Assembly: GCA_023260695.1 (NCBI GenBank) | Contig: JALQUR010000548.1 | Coordinates: forward strand, 1 to 34,133 | Source of the DNA: Planctomycetaceae bacterium | Lineage (GTDB): Bacteria; Planctomycetota; Planctomycetia; Planctomycetales; Planctomycetaceae | Direction of reading: 5' to 3' | Length of the DNA stretch: 34,133 nt | Shown: positions 17,419 to 26,400 of the stretch, piece by piece | Position numbering within the stretch: the first letter of the stretch is position 1 | Layout of the letters: each line of letters begins with the position of its first letter | Translations under genes and position numbers: made by a program | The notes under the pieces: model-generated | The model's input: the letters and a program-made list of their open reading frames with translations, nothing else | Databases searched by the model: none | Told to the model about the DNA's origin: nothing

Positions 17419-20400
17419 TCATTGTTCCTGCTGCGGCCGAATCACCAGTTCTGCTGCACCTGTCCTGAGAATCAGGTGTTGTTTCTCAGCGTCGAAGACC
17501 AGCGGTTCGCCTCGATACTGGCTGGACATGAGTACTACGGGCTCAGCGAGGAGTTCTTCTCCGTTGCGAGCATTCAGTACCATCACGGAGATCGGGAGGT
17601 TGCCAAACCAGACATTCTGCGTTTCAGACATCAGCCGAACCGGTGGTTCAGGCGCTCCCGTGGACGATTCAGGCGTTCCTGTTTCATGTCTGCTGAACAG
17701 CACAACGGCATCACATGCATCCCCCGCCAGCAGCGGAAGAACAGCGTTTTGAATCGGCCTTGACCAGCGGATCTCGCTGGTTGCCTTATCCACAACAACA
17801 AGCAGGCCGGTCATTTCAGGTGTCTCCTCACCCGACATATACGACCGTTGCTGGCGACGATCAGCTGCCGTCCTCAGCAACAACAGATGCTCGTTGTCAC
17901 GAGGAATCAGATACAATGCGACACACGGCTCGTCAGGCGGCAGAGGTATTTGAACACGATTGACGATTCCTCCGGAGCGAGGATCGATGGTAACAAGCTG
18001 CCCTTCATTGCTGACAGCCATGATCATTCCACTGTCCGTAACGACCGCAATCGAGTGCTGTTGATAGACTCCGATCCGAACGGGTGCGGATGTGGCCAGA
18101 ACATCTCGACCATCCAGCGGATCAAGGACGTGCAGACGGTACTCCGGATCCGTAAACACGAAGAATCTTCCGATCACAAATGGAGTCGTTGAGAATCCCA
18201 GCGGAATCGTCCCCGATCGGAGCAGTTCGCCGGTTCTTGTATCCCAGGCAGACCACGCTTTTGTTCCGCTCCAGAGTGTGACCGTGACCTGTTCATCTCC
18301 CCAGAGATGTGGAAAATCTGCACCACCATCGGTCAGGCCCCCGGGTCCATGAAATGCCACGTCCCTGCACCAGAGGTCCCTTCCGCTCAACAGATCCGTA
18401 CAATGCAGTTGCCGGTCGTAATACCAGACCAACCCACTGCTGGTGAGCGGTCCTGCAGACATTGAAGAGGATTCGGAAAGACTGCGTTCCCAGAGCGTTC
18501 TCAATTCGCCATCTGCTCCCAGTCTGACCATACTCAGGCTCTGTAAATCCGCCAACGGCAGCAGACCCGGTACATCCGCAATCTGCCCCTGCGTCACCAT
18601 TGATGAGTAATAGCGATTCCGCGCGGCTGCAAAGCCGGATTGAGTCTGGTCAATCCAGTCAGCTTCGCCGCCGATGCTGGAGATTCCCGCGCTGTCGCAG
18701 AATCCCAGAGTGTGAACACCACCGAGATCGATGCGCAGGATCAGTCGATTTCCATACCACGCCGGAAGACGCATCTGATACTGTGACAATGGACTTGCGT
18801 TTGTGAGCTCCGTCCACTGGGGCTGCTCAGATGGGGACTGAACGAAAATGCCGCCGTCAATGTCGCCCGCATTCGAATTCCTGAAACTGCTGAACGAATA
18901 TCGGACTGCAGCCTGCAGCGATGACTGATCGCGAAACAACTGATCTTCATCAGAGAACTCCTGCCGGGGAACGATCCCGCGAATCCTGTTGAGCTGTTCG
19001 CGTATTTCGCTCGTCTCGTCGCCTGTTCTCAGCAGCCAGTTATGTCGCCCCGACCAGACAATTTCTTCAGCAGATGACATACCGCGCGAACGCAGCGTTG
19101 CACACAAGTGCTGAACTTCAACCCTCGTCAGAAGTTCAGGATACCTTGACGCAAAAGATGCCAGCGCAAGCAATCTGTCTGTGGGCAGATCTGCTGCTTC
19201 GAGCCAGGCATGCATCGCTTCGGTTTCAGGCAGACAACGTTCTGACAGGCTCCACGTTCGACTGACAGGGATCAGCGGTGACGCAGAAATCGTGAGCCTT
19301 CGTTGCCTCCCACAGGCAATCAATCCGGGGTTCTCCAGTACCCTGCCCAGCAGATAACAGCGAGCCCTCAGGTCATCACTCAGATTCAGAGCGAGCAGTT
19401 CCTGAACAATCGCCTGGTCGTCTGCGGTGATCCGCGGGCCGGACGCTGAATTCTCCTGCCACCCGAGTTCATCAAGCAGTGCCGCAGCAGTCAGATCATC
19501 CAGAAACTGCACTAACTGCATGTCTGAGGGATCTGTCATCGTGCGCAATCTGCGCACCCGGTCAAGGTGCCCGTCAAGCATCAACGCTGCCGCTTTAATG
19601 CGGACATCTGCCGTTGAATCCGCGACTCTGTCAGCCCGACGAAACGCCTTCACCTGTGTGCCATTCGTCTGATACACAAAGTTCGAGTGCATGCTCAATG
19701 CCGCTGCAGCAACGTTCTCTCCAGCTGACGCTGCCTGAGACCAGCCCACTGACTTCCCGGTCCGCAGGTCAATTGCCAGAAACTGAGAGCGCGACGTCAG
19801 CACAAAGCACAGGTCTTCGTGACAGCTCGGTGGCACGGAAAGATCCGGAAACTCAATCACCCAGAGCTGCTCTCCCGTGGCAGGATCAAGAGCACGCAGA
19901 TGGTGTTCACCGGACAGCACGAGGCGATCAGTGGACAGCTGAATCACCATGCGGTCCCTGCTGACTGTCTGACAGTAGTCCAGGAATACATTGCCCGCGG
20001 TATTCCAGACGACTTTCCCGGTCGCGCTGTCCAGGCATTGCAGATTGCCGGTGGAGGGAGACATGCAGAAGATCCTGCGGACCGAGACAGCCCCGCTGAA
20101 CTCTGCTGCGCTGACGGTGGAATTCTCCGTCGCCCAGGGCGTTGTGTCTTCAACGTCAGCATGAAACGCCGGATTGTTCGGCACATGAACCCACTGGATT
20201 TCGCCGGTTCCCTGCTCTGCAGACATCCAGATGCAGGAACTCAACTGACAGATCACACTCCCGCCAGCAACGTAGCATCGCACGGGAAACATCGCATGCT
20301 GATCATATACGCTCATCCATGGGCGGAAATCCGACTGCTGCGTCTGCCCTCCGATACTCACAGGCTGCTGCCAGTACACGCGTCCGGTTCCGCGATTCAG

Positions 20401-21846
20401 GCAGTTCAGAAAGCAGACGCCATCTGACTCACTCAGAATGAACAACCGCTGCTCATTGATTGCGGGAGGACACAGGAACTCATGCCCCGCAAGCGGGGCC
20501 GCCACTCTCAGACTGCTGTCTTCCTGAAGTACAACAGCGTGATTCCCTTCCAGCATGTCGAAATCATCAGCGGTCATTCTTTTTGTAATCGGACCGGCAC
20601 GCACTCCACCGGTATAACCATGCGCATCACCAGCGACCCATGCGATCTGCGGTGCCTGGTCCCCATCCCTGTATCGCAGGGCGACAAGACTGCGCGCTCG
20701 TCGTAAGTCTGCCTGCGGCAGACTCTGGTCCGGAAGCAGATGCCGAAAATTCCGGAAAGGATCATCAGCTGCCGCTGTCTCCAGACCGCGATCAAACAGA
20801 TCCAGTCCCCCAAGAACCCATAAATCTCCGCCATCACAGACGATCTGTCGTCGAGAAAAATCCAGCATCATCAGCTGAGTATGAGTGATGTATTTACCGA
20901 GTCCCGCCGGAAATTCTCCTCCTCTTTCTGAGACGCTCTGATCGTTGCCCCGATCGCCAGCGGATGATTCTTCGATCAATGACCAACGCTCTGCGCCCGT
21001 CTCAGGGTCGAGGCCCGCCACGCGAAATGGCGTGCGCGTCACCAGCCAGTCGCCCCAGCGCTCCAGCGGATGACTGCGGACACCGTACAGATTACCCCAT
21101 TCACTCAGCAGACCTGACGCAACAACCCGATGCTCCAGACTTCCCAGCCAGCTCGTCTCACTCCAGGACCAGTCCGGCTCTGCAACCCAGTTTGACGCAG
21201 TCCGGGAAGGTGAGGTCGCGGGAAAAGGCTGAAACAAATCAAACTTCTGCTGCAGTCTCGTGATCAGCTGACCTGCTTCGTCAGCCAGAATGGTTCCCGC
21301 ATGTCGCTTACGGATTCGCTCGATCCCTGCTGAAACTGCAGTAAAATCTGCCTGCAGTAATCTCCAGTTCAGCACGATGAATTCCGCACGCAGTCCCTCA
21401 CGTGTCAGGGGGTAGCGTGCAGCCACATCCGACAACTGCTGCGCAGATCTGAGCCGCAGCGCCTGCTGCAACGCGGCACTGCCCGCCGCTTCATTCAGAA
21501 TCTGCCAGCTTCGCTGAACCTCTGGAGACGCCTGTCGTAATAACTGCACTGAGAATTCACGCTGACCAGTCCAGACCGATTCTTCCGACTTGCCCATCGC
21601 GACATCAATGGGATGAGCAAACACCTGCTCCAGAACACTGAAAGCAGCATTGTTCAATGGCTGCCCGGCAATTCTTCTCAGCATCCGTTCGCGATCACGC
21701 AGACGGATTAACGACTGTTCCGCACCTGATGTTTCCTCAGGCAGGCTCAGACCCTGAATTCCCTGTGCGGAACAATTCGCAGCAGTGAAGCACAGCAGGG
21801 AGCACAGCAGGGAGCACAGCAGCAGGAAAAAGCGATTCTGCGCCAT
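17419..21846 (-). CDS. Giant exported PQQ-like beta-propeller repeat protein
   Basis: A 1475-residue protein from ATG 21846; the track's GTG at 21930 adds 28 residues ahead of the signal peptide (AQNRFFLLLCSLLCSLLCFTAANCSAQ). GAGG lies about 9 bases before this ATG, though the GTG also has AGGGG 6 bases upstream. Many PQQ-type blade motifs recur: LNRGTGRVYW, AEQGTGEIQW, LDSATGKVVW, LDPATGEQLW, DLLSGRDLW, LDPLDGRDV and VVDKATSEIRW. They form at least two propellers separated by a helical stretch (about 800-1000). There is no catalytic motif, so a scaffold role (BamB-like or quinoprotein-derived) is as likely as an enzyme. It follows the double-ACT gene directly and its stop is 9 bases from the convergent kinase stop. 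Confidence 0.88.
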   Translation of the reverse strand: MAQNRFFLLLCSLLCSLLCFTAANCSAQGIQGLSLPEETSGAEQSLIRLRDRERMLRRIAGQPLNNAAFSVLEQVFAHPIDVAMGKSEESVWTGQREFSVQLLRQASPEVQRSWQILNEAAGSAALQQALRLRSAQQLSDVAARYPLTREGLRAEFIVLNWRLLQADFTAVSAGIERIRKRHAGTILADEAGQLITRLQQKFDLFQPFPATSPSRTASNWVAEPDWSWSETSWLGSLEHRVVASGLLSEWGNLYGVRSHPLERWGDWLVTRTPFRVAGLDPETGAERWSLIEESSAGDRGNDQSVSERGGEFPAGLGKYITHTQLMMLDFSRRQIVCDGGDLWVLGGLDLFDRGLETAAADDPFRNFRHLLPDQSLPQADLRRARSLVALRYRDGDQAPQIAWVAGDAHGYTGGVRAGPITKRMTADDFDMLEGNHAVVLQEDSSLRVAAPLAGHEFLCPPAINEQRLFILSESDGVCFLNCLNRGTGRVYWQQPVSIGGQTQQSDFRPWMSVYDQHAMFPVRCYVAGGSVICQLSSCIWMSAEQGTGEIQWVHVPNNPAFHADVEDTTPWATENSTVSAAEFSGAVSVRRIFCMSPSTGNLQCLDSATGKVVWNTAGNVFLDYCQTVSRDRMVIQLSTDRLVLSGEHHLRALDPATGEQLWVIEFPDLSVPPSCHEDLCFVLTSRSQFLAIDLRTGKSVGWSQAASAGENVAAAALSMHSNFVYQTNGTQVKAFRRADRVADSTADVRIKAAALMLDGHLDRVRRLRTMTDPSDMQLVQFLDDLTAAALLDELGWQENSASGPRITADDQAIVQELLALNLSDDLRARCYLLGRVLENPGLIACGRQRRLTISASPLIPVSRTWSLSERCLPETEAMHAWLEAADLPTDRLLALASFASRYPELLTRVEVQHLCATLRSRGMSSAEEIVWSGRHNWLLRTGDETSEIREQLNRIRGIVPRQEFSDEDQLFRDQSSLQAAVRYSFSSFRNSNAGDIDGGIFVQSPSEQPQWTELTNASPLSQYQMRLPAWYGNRLILRIDLGGVHTLGFCDSAGISSIGGEADWIDQTQSGFAAARNRYYSSMVTQGQIADVPGLLPLADLQSLSMVRLGADGELRTLWERSLSESSSMSAGPLTSSGLVWYYDRQLHCTDLLSGRDLWCRDVAFHGPGGLTDGGADFPHLWGDEQVTVTLWSGTKAWSAWDTRTGELLRSGTIPLGFSTTPFVIGRFFVFTDPEYRLHVLDPLDGRDVLATSAPVRIGVYQQHSIAVVTDSGMIMAVSNEGQLVTIDPRSGGIVNRVQIPLPPDEPCVALYLIPRDNEHLLLLRTAADRRQQRSYMSGEETPEMTGLLVVVDKATSEIRWSRPIQNAVLPLLAGDACDAVVLFSRHETGTPESSTGAPEPPVRLMSETQNVWFGNLPISVMVLNARNGEELLAEPVVLMSSQYRGEPLVFDAEKQHLILRTGAAELVIRPQQEQ
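21791..21826 (-). repeat. 12-base tandem repeat inside the PQQ-protein signal peptide
   Basis: Reading the minus strand, CTGCTGTGCTCC recurs nearly three times in frame and encodes LLCSLLCSLLC, the hydrophobic core of the signal peptide. Each unit change would add or remove four residues without a frameshift. Confidence 0.75.
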
Positions 21847-21930
21847 CACCACGAACCTCGCACCGGTCTGGAGATTTCCCTGACCATTCAGAGACGGCAA
21901 CAGCATGAGTGATGTGCACTGGATGGGCAC

Positions 21931-22440
21931 CTAGTACCCCTGACCAGATTCCATCAGGTCATCTTCATTCACCAGATCCAGTGAAACTTCACCGATTACT
22001 CGCAGCGTCTCTTCAAGATCCGTGGCGCAGACAACTACAGCCCCACGGCCGTTTCGTTGATACAGCATCGGGTAAACATACTGCACATTCAGTTCCGCCG
22101 ACATCAGACTTCCCAGCAGAAAGGTGTGCGGCTGTTCTGAATCCGGCAGGAGCACTCCCAGAACATCAGTTTCTATGAACGAAACTCCGGACAGATGCAG
22201 CAACTCGCGAGCCCGCTCGTAGTGATCTGCAATCATCCGTACGATTGCGCAGTCGCTCGACTCCAGCACCGATATGGCCATGATTCGCAGATCATCTCGC
22301 TCAACCGAGCGCAGCAGATCGTGCAGTCCGCCGACTCGATTCTCCAGAAAGACCACGAATTGCTTGAGGCAGGGCCAGTCTCTGCCTCGTGAAGTCATGG
22401 AATGAACCTGAGCATCATCTTCGTCAAATGAAGAAGTCAT
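21931..22440 (-). CDS. Double ACT-domain protein
   Basis: About 169 residues from ATG 22440; the track's longer form begins at TTG 22524. A first ACT-like domain (CLKQFVVFLENRVGGLHDLLRSVERDDLRIMAISV) is followed by a second (TDVLGVLLPDSEQPHTFLLGSLMSAELNVQYVYPM). ACT domains usually bind amino acids and regulate metabolic enzymes, and double-ACT proteins without an enzyme domain occur in planctomycetes. There is no signal peptide, so it is probably cytoplasmic. The start is not firm: neither ATG 22440 nor ATG 22398 has a good ribosome site. Its stop TAG is immediately followed by the GTG that opens the longer PQQ-protein frame, so the two genes abut. Which amino acid is sensed cannot be read. 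Confidence 0.78.
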   Translation of the reverse strand: MTSSFDEDDAQVHSMTSRGRDWPCLKQFVVFLENRVGGLHDLLRSVERDDLRIMAISVLESSDCAIVRMIADHYERARELLHLSGVSFIETDVLGVLLPDSEQPHTFLLGSLMSAELNVQYVYPMLYQRNGRGAVVVCATDLEETLRVIGEVSLDLVNEDDLMESGQGY

Positions 22441-22559
22441 TCTGTCGCACCCGATTGCTGTTCCGTTGATAGAGCGTTCGGAATCATAGAATGACACCGT
22501 CCCCCGAAGAACATCAGTTTCCAAAGTACAGCCGGTCTCGAAGCCCCGCCCCTGTCAGC

Positions 22560-23414
22560 TCACACACCAGCCTCCGCCCCCGGAATGACCGCCAGAAGCA
22601 TCCCCACCATCAGGTCGTAAGCGGCGTGACAGCCAACGGTAATCCCGAATCCTCGGAGCAGAAATACCGCAGAAAAGAACAGGCCGGCCAGAGTTCGAAA
22701 GGAAAACACAAACAGATTGAATGCATCTGCCGCTGGACCTACGTGATGTGCCAGTGCAAACAGGAATGAGGTGCAGATTGCTGCCATCAACGCAGCTGCC
22801 AGCGATGGAAACTCAAACATCCGAAAAATCAGCCACGCAGCCGGGATCAGACACAGCCGAAACATCACCTCTTCGTACACACCCGCCCCGACGAACGAGA
22901 CCGCCTGCACGTAAGTGGGAGAAATCCCATTCAGCACCGGCCCCGACATCGCTCCCCCGGAATGACTCCAGTGAAAAGCAAAGTCATGCAATCGGCCCGC
23001 TGACAACAGAACAATCGCCAGCAGAACGCTCTCAGCCAGCATTCCGCCAAGAGTCGAAAAACTAACCCGCCACGGAAATCGGCCAATCAGATGCCACAGC
23101 AGCAACACCGCCAGAACGAGCAACGGTAACAGGACTTGCGCTGCCCCGACACGGCCAAGCAGAAGACGCATCCAGTAGTCGGCCCCGTTCCGATACGTGT
23201 CCGCATCGCCGGCACCAATACTCAGCACCCCCGCCTCGTACACAATCATCCACGGCAACAGAAACAGCAGACTCGACAGCGGAGCGCGCGCGTCCGTCCA
23301 GTATTCCGACGTCTGAGCAACTTCAGGCTGGTCCATGATCATACTGCAGGGGAAAGAGTCACCGATACGTTCGTTGTTATCGGTAAACTCTGGCAGCAGC
23401 TGCCAGTCAGTCAT
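22560..23414 (-). CDS. CPBP-family intramembrane metalloprotease (CAAX protease-like)
   Basis: About 284 residues and hydrophobic almost throughout. The family's active-site motifs are present: EE with R (GVYEEVMFRLCLIPA, Glu181-Glu182 from this start), then ALAHHVG, and a final HAAYDLMVG. These residues bind the catalytic metal in Abi/CPBP proteins (CAAX prenyl proteases and bacteriocin-immunity relatives). Multiple transmembrane helices are visible (LLFLLPWMIVYEAG, VLLPLLVLAVLLLW, SVLLAIVLLSAG, AAALMAAICTSFLFAL, LAGLFFSAVFLL). Start is uncertain: the track uses GTG 23423, ATG 23414 has weak GGGTG upstream, and ATGs at 23342 and 23336 are also possible. The substrate is unknown. It lies between the ACT gene and the giant VCBS/dehydrogenase gene in the same direction. 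Confidence 0.85.
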   Translation of the reverse strand: MTDWQLLPEFTDNNERIGDSFPCSMIMDQPEVAQTSEYWTDARAPLSSLLFLLPWMIVYEAGVLSIGAGDADTYRNGADYWMRLLLGRVGAAQVLLPLLVLAVLLLWHLIGRFPWRVSFSTLGGMLAESVLLAIVLLSAGRLHDFAFHWSHSGGAMSGPVLNGISPTYVQAVSFVGAGVYEEVMFRLCLIPAAWLIFRMFEFPSLAAALMAAICTSFLFALAHHVGPAADAFNLFVFSFRTLAGLFFSAVFLLRGFGITVGCHAAYDLMVGMLLAVIPGAEAGV

Positions 23415-23499
23415 CAACCACACCCAATCCGCTCAGCAACCCCTTTCGTGCATCGGCATTCCTTGCCGGTCTTTCGGCCGCAGCTGCACACGTGAATGT

Positions 23500-26400
23500 T
23501 CACTGCACGGCAGCCGGGACCAGACGCACATAGTCCAGCCCCAGCATGAACGACCTGACCGCCTGCGGATTGGCTCCCGTGATCTCAAACGTCAGCCGCT
23601 GCGGACCTTGCTGAACACGAATACCGCCGTAAGTAAGAACACCTGTCGTGATCACCTCGCCGGAATTGAATAAATCAACGCCGGCATCAAGCACTTTCTC
23701 CCCCAGTGTGACGCGAAAAACTCCGTAGTCTCTCGCACGTGTCAAAACCAGTTCCACATCCCATATCCCGTCGGCGGGTACTTCAATCTCAACGGCCAGA
23801 CGATCTCCGGGAGCAGCTCCTGTCCACCACAACTGATCCGCTCCACTCCAGCGCGCCGCTCGAAAATCACCCATTGGCTGGCTTGCAGCACGCCCGGCTG
23901 TCTTCTCCACAATCTTCAGTTTCTCGCCTTCCTGAGCTCCCTCAACTCGACCGGATTCTGCATTAATCGGTGCTGCTGGTCCCGACAGCGCAACCTGCAC
24001 CGGACTGCCCAGATATGCCACCAGATCACGAACTTCATCGCCACTGAGTGCGTCAAGCTGACGCTCCGGCATCATGGAAATTGTTGAGAGAGTTCGCTCT
24101 TCAATTTCAGCCAGAGGAATCACAAGCTGATCGTTGAGTGTCTGAATTGTCAGCGCACTGTCTGTTTCGCGTCGCAGCATTCCCTGCACAACACGACCAT
24201 CTGTGAGTGCCAGAACAGTCACCTGATAGTCCCGCCCCACAACAGCACTGGGATCCAGCATGTTCTCCAGAATGTAATCCAGATTTGCCCTGTTTGAGCC
24301 GGTGATGTCGGGGCCGATCTGCCCGCCAGTTCCAAACAAGCTGTGACAGTTCTGGCAGGTTTTCGCAAATACTCTGCGACCGTTTCCACGGCTGGCCTTG
24401 CTGAGAATTGCAGGTGTCAGTTTCTTCTTCCATTCCGCCAGCTGTTTCTGCCTGTCGGCATCCGACTCGCGAATCTCACCCCAGTGCTTCTGCAGCAGTT
24501 CGTTCAGTTCCGCGTCTTCAAATGTCAGAATCTGTCGCACGTGATAAGCATGCAGGTCAGCACTGCGGACTTCGCCATCGGCAATTGCCGTCAGCAGGCT
24601 TCTGACCCAGAGCGGGCGTGACACCAGAGTCCCGATGGCATCTGATTTCACTTCCGCAGGAAAGTCCGAATACTCCCGCAGCAGAACGCTCGGTGTCTGA
24701 TCTCCCCCCAGTGTTGCCAGAGCTCGAACTGCTGCCCCCTGGAGCGCAGACTGTCGGAGTACCCCCGGGCTGAGGAGTACAGAGGATGATTCACGGTCCT
24801 GACCGCGAACCAGCACTGCAAGTGCCTGCTGGCGACGCTCAGCGGAAGCCTCCTGATCCGCCAGCAGATTTCGCATCGCACCAAAGACCCGCTGGTCCCC
24901 GAACAACACAGCCAGCTGATCTGCCCGGTCGCGAACCGCCTGCTCTGCCGACTTCTGCAGATGCGGATACGCTGACTTCCAGCCTTCCGGCATCGGAATA
25001 TCCACACGTCCTTCGCAGGCAGCCATCACTTCCTCAAGAAACAACAGCTGCTGATCTGCACTGTCAGTATCAGCCAGCAGCTCAATAACCGCCGGCAGCG
25101 ACTGATTGTCGGAAGCTGCACGGCGAACAATGAACCGCCGCAGCTTTTCAATCGGCGTGGCAGCGGCAATCTTCATGGCTGCGGCAGGATCCGCCGCAAC
25201 CAGTGGTTCGATCCCATACCACAGCATCAGTGGCAGATTATGATCGGTGGCATCTTCCGCATGTGCAGCCAGGGCACCTGCCAGTCCGACACGCCGCTCG
25301 ACGGGGATTCTCTGCAGCGCTGAACTCAGATACAGCCGCACCACCGCAGAATCATCCGCCTCGGCGAGCTCCTCCAGCATCGCCAGCAGTTCATCGGAAA
25401 TCTGCAGGTCCTCAAGTTCCAGCTGAATTGTCCAGCTGCGAATCCATGCTTCGGAATCCTTCAGTAACCGCACAACCTGCTCAGAATCCAGACCATTGGC
25501 CGCATGCAGCGACCACAGACAACGCAGTCTGTGAGACAACTTCAGATCAGAATCAGCCGCATGTCGCCACAGATCTGCCGCCAGCTGCCGGGAACAGCCA
25601 CGTTCCATCAGCTGTCGGGTCGCCATCCGGCTGAACCACTCGTTCTGATGAAAGTGCATCTGCAGCAGTTCAGCTTCACTCCATTGCGAAGCATCAACAG
25701 CCACAGCCTTCGGCTGTCCATACGCAACGCGATAAATGCGACCGTTGGTGCGATCCCAGATCTCAGGATTGGTTCGATGGCATGCATTCCGGTCATACCA
25801 GTCGATCAGCAGCACGGTTCCGTCCGGACCATAACGCAGATTGATTCCGCGGAAGTAGTGATCATTGGCAACCAGCAGATCCTGACCGTGATGTCCGACC
25901 CATGATGAGTCCCCCTGAACCTGCTCCAGCACGTCGCAGTTCACCCGATTGCCGTGCACGTTATTGAAGTAGATTCGGTTGCGATATTGCTCGGGCCAGT
26001 TATCGCCGAGGTAGATCATTGCTCCGCAATGAGCATGTCCGCCACCAGCGTCGAGTGTCGCACCCGCAGCCTGAGGCTCGTGTCCCCACCATGCATGATC
26101 ACGGATATTCCCCACATAATGTGCGTGGTCCGCAATCGTCCCGATGTCTTCGTAAGTATACGGATTAAAGTGCTGCCCCCCCTGCCGCTGATACCTTGCC
26201 CCCTGAATCACATGCCAGAGGTGAGGAATCACGCAGGCCGTGATGAATGCCTGCCCTCGATCATTGAAGTCAACCCCCCACGGGTTACTTGTGCCATGCA
26301 TGAACGGTTCAAACACATCGCGCACCGGATGATAACGCCAGACTGCCGCATTCAGGGGAATTCGATCAGTATCCACAGCACCCGGACGTCCTGCTCGAGA

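Noticed and set aside
17407-17421. Bidirectional terminator between the convergent kinase and PQQ genes
   Set aside because: Only 9 bases separate the stops and no hairpin with T-runs is visible.
19819-20427. 202-residue plus-strand ORF inside the PQQ-like gene
   Set aside because: It is antisense to blade repeats of the PQQ protein and has no domain.
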